Origin: JBFXAM01 sp050184295 | GTDB taxonomy: Bacteria > Planctomycetota > Phycisphaerae > UBA1845 > Fen-1342 | Direction of reading: 5' to 3' | DNA length: 13,402 nt | Assembly (NCBI GenBank): GCA_050184295.1 | Contig: JBFXAM010000123.1 | Span: forward strand, 1-13,402 | Shown here: positions 1 to 6,296 of the stretch, piece by piece | Layout of the letters: each line of letters begins with the position of its first letter | Position numbering within the stretch: the stretch's first letter is position 1 | Program-made: the position numbers and the translations under genes | The notes under the pieces: generated by a model | What the model saw: only the letters and a program-made list of their open reading frames with translations | What the model was told of the DNA's origin: nothing | The model's database searches: none

Positions 1-60
1 ACTTCGGTCAACGTCAACGGTTTGATCGGTCGTCCACGTGCCATCGTCGGGCTCCGGTAG
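1..60 (+). CDS. Possible 3' end of an upstream gene (partial)
   Basis: Frame 1 is open from the window edge and closes with TAG at 58-60, giving a tail that ends in the residues GRPRAIVGLR. Nineteen residues are too few to assign a family. The alternating polar and hydrophobic pattern would suit a beta-strand end, but that is only an impression. An AT-rich stretch follows within 40 bases, as expected of an intergenic region after a gene end. It could equally be non-coding sequence that happens to be open. Confidence 0.25.
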   Translation, partial: TSVNVNGLIGRPRAIVGLR

Positions 61-102
61 CGAATCCTACCAAGCCAAACGCCGTGGCAGCACACTTATT
101 CA

Positions 103-119
103 ACGAATTTATAACTCGT
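103..119. promoter_or_regulatory. AT-rich imperfect palindrome, possible promoter or operator
   Basis: The sequence ACGAATTTATAACTCGT is an interrupted palindrome with 6 of 8 symmetric pairs (ACGA/TCGT arms and an inner TT/AA). It contains TATAAC at 110-115, a fair -10 hexamer. No matching -35 lies 16-18 bases upstream. It is the most AT-rich spot in an otherwise GC-rich window, which suits a promoter for the gene at 501, but the leader would then be about 380 nt long. Confidence 0.3.
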
Positions 120-489
120 GACACTAGCGATCACCAGCAGCGCGCGCCGACACCCACCCTCAGCGCCGCACTCGGCTCGCTGACGCCGATGGAGGCGTCC
201 GACAGCGCGGATGCCGGCCCAAAGTCGTTCGGTTGCAGTGGGGCGTCACGACCTCCCAAGTACGCCGAATGATCGGTCGTGCCGCGTGCCGAGCAGCGGT
301 GTTGCGCCGCGGCTGAAGAACGGCGCGCGTGGTGGGTCCACGCGGCAGAGTCGAACCGAATCAGCCGGAATAGAAAACCGGCGGAGATGGTTACTGCATC
401 GGGCGCTCGCTCGATTGCGCTGCGCCGCCGGCGTTCGATCTTGCCACCGCGCCCGTAAACCCGCGCGGCCTGCCCTCCCTGTCCAACGT

Positions 490-497
490 GGGAGAAG
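490..497 (+). promoter_or_regulatory. Ribosome-binding site that decides the start at 501
   Basis: GGGAGAAG lies just before ATG 501, with its GGAG core (491-494) 6 nt from the start codon. The internal ATGs at 609 and 618, which would give a more conventional signal peptide, have no properly spaced Shine-Dalgarno sequence. Confidence 0.6.
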
Positions 498-500
498 CCC

Positions 501-2084
501 ATGCCTGGAATCTGCGACCGACTCCCGACGTTCTCCGCGCGATCGGCCGCAATTCGGCCGCGGCGTTGCACCCCCGGCGCGAACGCTCGCAGCCGATTGC
601 GGTCGGGGATGCTCGCCATGAGCGTGCTCGCGCTGACCTCTATGGGGCGCGTGGCCGCCGACGTGGTTGAAGAGCAGCGCATCACGCCGGCGCCGCGCAT
701 CACGAGCCAGATTTTCGGACTCTCGCTCGACTTCGACGGGACGACGATCGCCGCCGGAGCCGCGTTCGAGAACAACGCGTTCACCGGTGCGGGCGCGGTC
801 TATCTCTTCACGCAGGACGGCGGCGGGTCGTGGGTCCAGCAGCGCCGGCTGCTTGCCGAAGAGCCTGAGCTCGGAGGCAGCTTCGGATCGGCGCTGGCGG
901 TCGATGGCACGTCGTTGCTGATCGGCGCCTCGGGGCACAACGCCGGCGGTTTGGCGGGCGCCGGCGTGGTCTTCGCATATGAGCGCGCGGCGGATTGGGA
1001 TCGGGTGCAAACGATCGAACCCTCGGAGCCGGTCGGCGACGGCGCTTTCGGCGATCGTCTCGCGCGACAGGCAGACCTGCTCGCCGTCAGCGCCTGGACC
1101 GAGGCGTTTCCGACGGCCGGCGGCGTCGCCGGCCGAGTGATCTACATCTTCGAGCGCGCGAGCGGCCAGTGGCAGCAGCGCGCCCGTCTGCCCGCGCCTG
1201 CCGCGGCGAGCACAGGTTTTGTCGCCGTCGGCGATGTCGCGATCGACGCCGGTCGCGTGTTCGTCAGCGGATCCGCCGAGTTGAACGTGAGCGCACAACC
1301 CGTCGGCGCCGTGTTTGTTTACGAGAAAATCGGCGGCGTGTGGCAGCAGACGGCGGCATTGCACCCAACGGACCAGACCAGCGATGCGGATTTTGGCGCG
1401 AGCCTGGCTGTTGAAGATGGACGGCTCGCCGTTGGGAGTCCCGACGATGCCACCAGCGGCGGGGGCGTTCAGCACGGCTCGGTGTATCTCTACGAACTCA
1501 GCGGTGGCGCATGGCAACCGCGGCCCAAGATCACCAACGAAGCGCCGAGCGCGCGCGACGCATTCGGCGTCGACGTCGCGGTGCATGGCGGCGCGCTGCT
1601 GGTCGGTGCGACGCAGCCCGAGTTTCCCCCGTTCACGCGTCGCGGCTATGCGCGGCTCTTTCACCTTGAGCCCGGCGGCGTCGGAGCGGGTGTGACTCTC
1701 ACCGGCTCCGCGACGCTGCCCCACGACTTTTTCGGCTGGAACGTGGCCATCCGCGGCGACCGGGCCGTGATCGCGGCGCCGTTCGACACGACCAACCAGG
1801 GCGCGGCGTACATCTACACCGGCGTCGCCGCCCCCGATCCGTGCGCGGAACTGCTGCGCGGCGATCTCAATGCCGACGGGCTCGTCAATAACTTCGACAT
1901 CGAGGCATTCGTCCTCGCGCTCGTCGATCCCGACGCCTACACGATGCAGCTCTGCGGCGGCGATGCCGTGTGCCGCGTGTGCCGTGCGGATGTGAGCGGC
2001 AACGGCAATGTCGACGTGTTCGACATCGATCCGTTTGTCGCGTGCCTGACGAACCTGCCGGCGCCCGGGGCGGGATGTCCGTGA
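501..2084 (+). CDS. Secreted FG-GAP-type beta-propeller protein with dockerin-like C-terminus
   Basis: A 527-residue protein, probably exported. A long Arg-rich N-region precedes a hydrophobic stretch (residues about 37-53, MLAMSVLALTSMGRVAA), which looks like a Sec signal peptide with a likely cut near A52-A53. Seven repeats follow with the pattern F-G-x-x-x-A-V-x-x-G-x-x-x-x-V-G-A, starting near residues 72, 128, 183, 243, 298, 355 and 411. Each is followed by a G-A/S-V-Y-x-F/Y strand such as GAVYLF or GSVYLY. Seven such repeats fit one seven-bladed propeller of the integrin-alpha/FG-GAP type. Residues 446-527 are a pair of calcium-loop, dockerin-like repeats. Propellers of this class usually bind partners rather than catalyse, and no active site is evident. 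It appears to be a single-gene unit, convergent with the gene ending at 2251. The family call is firm and the biological role is unknown. Confidence 0.85.
   Translation: MPGICDRLPTFSARSAAIRPRRCTPGANARSRLRSGMLAMSVLALTSMGRVAADVVEEQRITPAPRITSQIFGLSLDFDGTTIAAGAAFENNAFTGAGAVYLFTQDGGGSWVQQRRLLAEEPELGGSFGSALAVDGTSLLIGASGHNAGGLAGAGVVFAYERAADWDRVQTIEPSEPVGDGAFGDRLARQADLLAVSAWTEAFPTAGGVAGRVIYIFERASGQWQQRARLPAPAAASTGFVAVGDVAIDAGRVFVSGSAELNVSAQPVGAVFVYEKIGGVWQQTAALHPTDQTSDADFGASLAVEDGRLAVGSPDDATSGGGVQHGSVYLYELSGGAWQPRPKITNEAPSARDAFGVDVAVHGGALLVGATQPEFPPFTRRGYARLFHLEPGGVGAGVTLTGSATLPHDFFGWNVAIRGDRAVIAAPFDTTNQGAAYIYTGVAAPDPCAELLRGDLNADGLVNNFDIEAFVLALVDPDAYTMQLCGGDAVCRVCRADVSGNGNVDVFDIDPFVACLTNLPAPGAGCP
1836..2081 (+). 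other. Dockerin-like double repeat (C-terminal tag of the propeller at 501)
   Basis: Two EF-hand-like loops are visible: GDLNADGLVNNFDIEAFV and, after a Cys-rich linker, ADVSGNGNVDVFDIDPFV. The D-x-N-x-D-G-x-V-N-x-x-D spacing is that of type I dockerin calcium loops. In the second loop the D at position 5 is N, which may weaken calcium binding. The linker carries four cysteines (CGGDAVCRVC plus one near the start of the domain) that could form disulfides outside the cell. A block of more than 20 bases coding F-D-I-D-P-F-V is identical at 2018-2038 and 5984-6004. Confidence 0.7.
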
Positions 2085-2250
2085 CGCGCGGCGGCGCGGC
2101 TCGCCGGCCGAGCACGCCCGCGCATGAGGGCTCTCGATCTCACGTGCCACCGGGGCGTCGGCCGCGGAGTTCGCGATGTCTCCTCCTCAGCCGTCGCCGA
2201 TTGCCGCACACCGATCGCGCGCCGCGCGCGGTGGCCTGTCGACTCGATCC

Positions 2251-3555
2251 TCATGATCCCGGCGCGCAGGAGCTCGTTCGCCGCACGCTCAGCTCCACAA
2301 ACCCGTGCAGCAGCGGATACTCAATCCGCGCCCGATAGAGATCGAACCGCCGCCCCGCCCAACCCATCCGCAGCAGCAGGTGCTGCACCAGCTCCGGATA
2401 CTGCGGCACTTCCGGCGTGCGCGGCGCAACGTCGATCCCCGCGACGTGCGTCACCCGCGCGGGCGCCGGCAGTCGATCCTCCGGGCGCCGCTCGGTCACC
2501 TGGTCGACCAGGTCCGGCCGGGCATAGGCCGCCAACTCGGCCGTCGCGGGATCCGAGAATCCTTCCGCCACGTACACATCCGAAATCAACACCTCGCTCG
2601 GCACGCGCAGCAGCGTGCCCACGCCCAGGATCGGATCGTCACACGCGTGCGGCGCTACCGCGAGCAGGTGAAACGTCACCGCCGACGCGCGCCCCACGCC
2701 GCGCAGCCGTAGATTTCCCACCTCGCGCGCACCCGACAACCGCACCGTTTCCACGTCCGGCAAGCCCGGCGAGCTGAACTCCGCCAGCAGCTCGATCGGT
2801 CGGGCTTGGCAAGGCCCGGCCTCGATTCGCGGCGCGCGCCCCTCCACCGGATCAATCGTGCGCATGAAGTTGCATACAGGAATCGTCATCGCCGCGTTCG
2901 CGCGCGAAGCGGTCAGTGCCACCCAGCCCGCGACGCTCGCCGAGTCGACATGATCCGGCACGTCGGGCACGTAGATCGCGAGTTGCAGCCGCGCTGCGAC
3001 CGACTTTCCCCATAAGTGCGCGTTGGCCCGAAACGCCGCCCGCCGCTGCCGCAGCTCGTGTGCATCGGCAGCGTCTTGCCGCAATCCGGCGATGAGCGAA
3101 TCGAAAGCGCCCCGGTCGCCCGCGTGCCGGCGGATGCACAGCTCGTATGCGGCATACGCCGCGTCGGCCGCTTCGACGGCTGCGCGCGGCGCGCCGCGCC
3201 TTTCCGCGGCGCGCGTAAACCGCTCGAACGGCGATCGGCGCGGCACGTTGCCGCCCGCCGCGAACGGGTCCGCTGCGCCCGCGACACGTTGGAGTTGCCA
3301 CGCCAGTGCGTAGTCGAGTTGCAGCGTTCGCTGCAATTGGCGCGCGCTCTGTGCCTGCGGGAAAGCGTCGAGCACACGGCCCGTCGCGCGGGCGAGTCGT
3401 TCGAGCGTCAACCGGGCATCGGCAACAAAGTCGAGCGTCGGCGGTGCGGCGGGGCGTGGCGCGCTCCGTCCGCTGCCGCGCCGCCTCGTGGTGCCAGCGT
3501 CACTCCTCGTCACCGCAACGACTCCTGTAACGGCCACAGCAATCTCCATCAGCAT
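2251..3555 (-). CDS. Hypothetical protein, possible N-terminal helix-turn-helix
   Basis: A 434-residue protein I cannot name. I chose ATG 3555 because GGAG (3563-3560) lies 4 nt upstream; ATG 3549, two codons later, is 10 nt away and equally possible. The upstream extension to 3681 would run through the divergent promoter region. Residues about 43-170 are helical and Ala/Arg/Leu-rich. Residues 70-100 (ARQLQRTLQLDYALAWQLQR, then DPF) resemble a helix-turn-helix in which a short first helix is followed by a recognition-like helix. I recall similar N-termini in planctomycete putative regulators, but this is inference. The C-terminal half (about 190-425) looks like a mixed alpha/beta domain with a GVGTLLRVPSEVLISDVYV segment and no catalytic signature I recognise. 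There is no signal peptide or membrane segment beyond a weakly hydrophobic N-terminus. It is divergent from the Asp-box protein at 3708, so control of that gene is conceivable but untested. Confidence 0.7.
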   Translation of the reverse strand: MLMEIAVAVTGVVAVTRSDAGTTRRRGSGRSAPRPAAPPTLDFVADARLTLERLARATGRVLDAFPQAQSARQLQRTLQLDYALAWQLQRVAGAADPFAAGGNVPRRSPFERFTRAAERRGAPRAAVEAADAAYAAYELCIRRHAGDRGAFDSLIAGLRQDAADAHELRQRRAAFRANAHLWGKSVAARLQLAIYVPDVPDHVDSASVAGWVALTASRANAAMTIPVCNFMRTIDPVEGRAPRIEAGPCQARPIELLAEFSSPGLPDVETVRLSGAREVGNLRLRGVGRASAVTFHLLAVAPHACDDPILGVGTLLRVPSEVLISDVYVAEGFSDPATAELAAYARPDLVDQVTERRPEDRLPAPARVTHVAGIDVAPRTPEVPQYPELVQHLLLRMGWAGRRFDLYRARIEYPLLHGFVELSVRRTSSCAPGS

Positions 3556-3608
3556 ACTGCTCCGTGGGTTGCATGTGAATGAGACCTGTTCGCAAATGTA
3601 TTGCACAA

Positions 3609-3614
3609 TATAGT
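3609..3614 (+). promoter_or_regulatory. Possible -10 element for the gene at 3708
   Basis: TATAGT sits in an AT-rich island (TTGCACAATATAGTTGCA, 3601-3618) within the divergent intergenic region. The same hexamer forms the well-spaced promoter before bamA. The -35 position here is weak, with no TTGACA-like hexamer at 16-18 bp. The TGCAC (3602-3606) and GTGCA (3619-3623) around it form a small inverted repeat that could be an operator. It would give a leader of roughly 90 nt. Confidence 0.3.
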
Positions 3615-3695
3615 TGCAGTGCAGTTCTTCGCCTGCTACCATGGCGCTCCGCCAGCGGATCCCCCGCTGCCGCACTCGCACGCGATCCGTCGAAC

Positions 3696-3701
3696 GAGGA
3701 G
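3696..3701 (+). promoter_or_regulatory. Ribosome-binding site that decides the start at 3708
   Basis: GAGGAG is followed by a 6-nt spacer and ATG 3708. This fixes the start there rather than at the longer open frame beginning at 3579. The resulting N-terminus is a clean signal peptide. Confidence 0.8.
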
Positions 3702-3707
3702 CACCTT

Positions 3708-6143
3708 ATGGCAACGTTGCGAAGCGCCGTGGCGTACCCGCTGCTGGGGCTGACCGTCGGAATCTACGCCGCCAGTGCGGGCGCGCAGCTCCGACCCGAC
3801 ACGCCGTCCGTCGCCGACACGATCGCGCTTCGCGGCGCCGAAGTGCCCGTCGATCACGACGGCAACCGCGCCGTCGACCATGCCGCGCGCCGCATCAGCG
3901 AACCCGCGGCGCCCGACGACGGCGGCATCGCCGGCGGCGGCACCTGCGGACTATTGAGCTGGACCAGCTTCGGCCCGTCCGGCGCCGACACGGAGAGCGT
4001 CGCCGCCTCGCCCGTGGTCAGCGGACTCGTGCTCGCGAGCGTCTCCAGCTCGGTCGGCGGCGGTGCCATCTATCGTTCGACCAACGGCGGCACAAGCTGG
4101 ACGCTCGCCAGCGGCACCGCAAACCGCGCCGTGCGTGAAGTCGAATTCGCTGCCGACGGCGCGGCCTGGGCGGCCACGGACGACGGCCTGTTTCGCAGCA
4201 CGGACGGCGGCGCGACCTGGACCCCCGTGGCGCTGCCGATCGCCGGCCAGGCGGTCGTCCGCGATGTCGCCGTGGATCCCGCCGATCCCGCGGTCGCGTG
4301 GGTCGGCATCGGGCAGTTGCTCAATGGCACGTCGCCGATCGTGGTGCTGCGCACGGTAACCGCGGGAGCGAACTGGACCGACGTTTCCCCGCCGGTGACC
4401 CCCGGCATGGGCGCCACCGCCATCGGCGTCGATCCGAACAACCCGCTCCGCGTCTTTGCCGCGTTCACCCCGAATTTCGGCGGCGCGCGCGAGGTGTGGG
4501 TCACCACCAACGGCGGCGGGACCTGGGCAGAGCGCTCCGCCGGTCTGCCCGTCGGACCCATCAACGACATCGTGCTCGCTGCGGGCGTCGCGTACCTCGC
4601 CGGCGGGCAGGACTTCGGAAGCCAGTTCGTCGGGTTCCATCGCTCGCTCGACGACGGCGTCACCTGGATCGAGCTCAGCGCGGCATGGCCCAGCCGCGCC
4701 GCCACTTCGATCGCGTTTGATCCGGCGGACGCGTCGCGAGTCTTCGTCGGCACGACCCGCGCCGGCCTTGCATACAGTGCGGACGGCGGCGCTAACTGGT
4801 CCCACAGCGTCGGCGGCACCGGAACCTACCAGGTCAACGACATCGAGTTCGCGCCGCTCGCGCCGGCTACCGTCTTTCTCGGCCTCGGCTCGATCGCCGT
4901 ACTGCGCAGCACCGACGCCGGACTGAGCTTCACCGCGTCATCAACCGGCATCAGCCGCCTCGAAATCTCCAGCTTCGCCGTGAATCCGTTGAACCCGCGC
5001 GAGATTGCGGCGTCGTACATCGGCGTGAATGACGGCGGCATTTTCGTCACCACCGACGCGGGCGCGACGTGGTCCCTTTCCGAGGCGCCGTTGCCGCGCT
5101 GGCTGAAGGTCGTCTTCGCGCCCGACGGCACGCTCTATGGCACGCACAATGGGCCGTTGGGGCGCGCCGACGACGGCCTCTGGCGGCGCAACCCCGACAA
5201 CACCTGGACGAACCTCGGCCCCGGCAGCCCCGCGCAGCTCGACACCATCGGCAACGACATTGCGATTTCCAGCGGCGCCAACCCGGTCGTGCTCTGGGCC
5301 GGCTACCGCTGGCTGCCCACGCCGCGCCCGGTGCGCGTCTGGTCGTACAACCGTGCCGCCCCCGACACCTGGGAGCTCGAGTATGAGGGCGTCATCGCGA
5401 ACGAACAGGCTTACTCCGTGCACTTCCTGAACGGCGGCAGCGGCGCGACCGCGCTGGTCGGAATCGTCAACTTCGGCACCGGCGCGGGCAGCGTGTTCCG
5501 CTCCACCGACAGCGGCGACACCTGGAACCCCGCCGACGCCGGCTATCCCGCGGGCTGGAACGCATGGGAGATCGCCCCCAGCCCGCGCGCCGCCGACACC
5601 GTCTACGTCGCCGCGTCGCCGAATACGGGCATGACGAACGGCTCCATCCTGAAGAGCATCGACGCGGGCGCGTCGTGGATCGCGCAAGGCAGCACGCCGA
5701 TCTTCCGTTACCTCGCGGTCGATCCCAACCACGACGACACCCTCTACGCGCTGGCTCCGTTCAACAATGCGCGACCCCAGCGCTCCATCAACGACGGCGC
5801 TTCCTTCGCGCCGTACGACGCCAATTTCATCTCCACCGCCGGCGGACGCGATATCGTCCACGGCGGCACCCTCAACGCTGTGCGCCGCCTCTACGTCGCG
5901 ACGTCCGGCGGCGGCTATGCAAGCGACATCCCGCGCGATCCGCCGTGCCCCGGAGATGTCAACTGCGACGGCGCCGTCAACGCGTTCGACATCGATCCGT
6001 TTGTGATTGCCCTGGTCGATCCCGCCGCTTACGCGCTCCTGTATCCGGCCTGCCAGTTGTCGACGGGCGACGTCAATGACGACGGCGCGGTGAACTCATT
6101 CGACATCGACCCGTTTGTCGACTTGCTGGTCAGTCAGCTTTGA
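3708..6143 (+). CDS. Secreted Asp-box (BNR/sortilin-like) propeller protein with dockerin-like C-terminus
   Basis: An 811-residue protein with a Sec signal peptide (hydrophobic residues 8-25, likely cut after A-S-A-G-A at 26). About ten Asp-box motifs S/T-x-D/N-x-G-x-T/S-W/F are spread along the chain, starting near residues 124, 164, 266, 313, 357, 401, 448, 599, 650 and 693. Weaker copies lie near 216 and 498. Strands of the type D-x-x-x-P-x-x-x-V-Y/F-V/A-G lie between them (VDPADPAVAWVG, FDPADASRVFVG). The 40-50 residue spacing and the length suit two stacked propellers, as in sortilin/Vps10-like and GH74-like folds. I see no residues that justify calling it a glycosidase or sialidase. Residues 744-811 form two dockerin-like calcium loops. 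It is probably extracellular or cell-surface bound. It stands alone, divergent from the gene at 2251-3555. Confidence 0.87.
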   Translation: MATLRSAVAYPLLGLTVGIYAASAGAQLRPDTPSVADTIALRGAEVPVDHDGNRAVDHAARRISEPAAPDDGGIAGGGTCGLLSWTSFGPSGADTESVAASPVVSGLVLASVSSSVGGGAIYRSTNGGTSWTLASGTANRAVREVEFAADGAAWAATDDGLFRSTDGGATWTPVALPIAGQAVVRDVAVDPADPAVAWVGIGQLLNGTSPIVVLRTVTAGANWTDVSPPVTPGMGATAIGVDPNNPLRVFAAFTPNFGGAREVWVTTNGGGTWAERSAGLPVGPINDIVLAAGVAYLAGGQDFGSQFVGFHRSLDDGVTWIELSAAWPSRAATSIAFDPADASRVFVGTTRAGLAYSADGGANWSHSVGGTGTYQVNDIEFAPLAPATVFLGLGSIAVLRSTDAGLSFTASSTGISRLEISSFAVNPLNPREIAASYIGVNDGGIFVTTDAGATWSLSEAPLPRWLKVVFAPDGTLYGTHNGPLGRADDGLWRRNPDNTWTNLGPGSPAQLDTIGNDIAISSGANPVVLWAGYRWLPTPRPVRVWSYNRAAPDTWELEYEGVIANEQAYSVHFLNGGSGATALVGIVNFGTGAGSVFRSTDSGDTWNPADAGYPAGWNAWEIAPSPRAADTVYVAASPNTGMTNGSILKSIDAGASWIAQGSTPIFRYLAVDPNHDDTLYALAPFNNARPQRSINDGASFAPYDANFISTAGGRDIVHGGTLNAVRRLYVATSGGGYASDIPRDPPCPGDVNCDGAVNAFDIDPFVIALVDPAAYALLYPACQLSTGDVNDDGAVNSFDIDPFVDLLVSQL
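5937..6140 (+). other. Dockerin-like double repeat (C-terminal tag of the Asp-box protein)
   Basis: Two intact loops, GDVNCDGAVNAFDIDPFV and GDVNDDGAVNSFDIDPFV, are separated by a VDPAAYALLYPAC linker. All calcium-ligand positions of a dockerin-type loop (D, N, D, then D at position 12) are present in both copies. The tail ends 7 residues after the second repeat, so it is a true C-terminal tag. The linker matches that of the first propeller (VDPDAYTMQL), so both tails derive from the same module. Confidence 0.78.
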
Positions 6144-6190
6144 CACGCCACAGTTTCACACTCCCGCGGCGCTGACCCGGCCGACCGAAA

Positions 6191-6205
6191 TCGGGCAGCG
6201 CCCGA
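6191..6205 (+). terminator. Small hairpin after the Asp-box gene
   Basis: TCGGGC and GCCCGA form a perfect 6-bp stem around the 3-nt loop AGC, 47 nt after the stop at 6143. There is no T-run downstream, so it is a weak candidate for an intrinsic terminator and may be chance in GC-rich DNA. Confidence 0.25.
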
Positions 6206-6284
6206 CGCAGCCGGTTGCCGCGCGCCCGCCGGGTGCGCCCGCGCGTTAGAATTCGCGCTGCGGCGCGCCAACCGCGCGCTGCGC

Positions 6285-6290
6285 GAGGAA
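6285..6290 (+). promoter_or_regulatory. hutU ribosome-binding site
   Basis: GAGGAA lies 6 nt before ATG 6297 and supports that start, and with it the 35-residue Pro-rich N-terminal extension. TAGAAT at 6247-6252 could be the -10 of a promoter giving a short leader, but no -35 is found at the right distance. Confidence 0.65.
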
Positions 6291-6296
6291 TCCGCG

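Larger units (their letters stand above)
61..500. other. 440-bp region without a convincing gene
   Basis: Open frames here on both strands are short or are extensions of antisense shadows, have no good ribosome-binding site and translate to Arg/Pro/Ser-rich low-complexity protein. The stretch holds an AT-rich island with an imperfect dyad (103-119) and two small perfect hairpins. One is 326-344 (7-bp arms CGCGTGG/CCACGCG, 5-nt loop). The other is 364-382 (5-bp arms GCCGG/CCGGC, A-rich 9-nt loop). It is probably the upstream region and leader of the propeller gene at 501. I see no tRNA or recognisable small RNA in it. Confidence 0.5.

Noticed and set aside
330..400. tRNA-like T-loop (GGTTCGACTC on the minus strand)
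   Set aside because: The flanking T-stem has two mismatches and there is no matching acceptor or anticodon arm at the right distance.
387..458. Short 23-codon plus-strand open frame upstream of the first propeller, a possible leader peptide
   Set aside because: Its GGAG abuts the ATG with no spacer, the peptide is Arg-rich without a run of one regulatory amino acid, and no attenuator hairpin follows.
246..2150. Long minus-strand open frame (634 codons) opposite the first propeller gene
   Set aside because: It is the antisense shadow of a GC-rich gene. The translation is Arg/Ala/Gly-rich without domains, while the plus strand gives a signal peptide, seven FG repeats and a dockerin-like tail.
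2085..2250. Convergent gap between the first propeller and the hypothetical gene, checked for a terminator hairpin
   Set aside because: Only short GC-rich complementarities were seen, with no stem comparable to those at 8180-8239 or 11779-11821.
3016..3582. Plus-strand open frame opposite the hypothetical gene
   Set aside because: Considered because the minus-strand gene is itself unrecognised. The minus frame is longer, has a ribosome-binding site, and its translation has ordinary protein composition with hydrophobic strands, whereas this one is Arg/Ala low-complexity.
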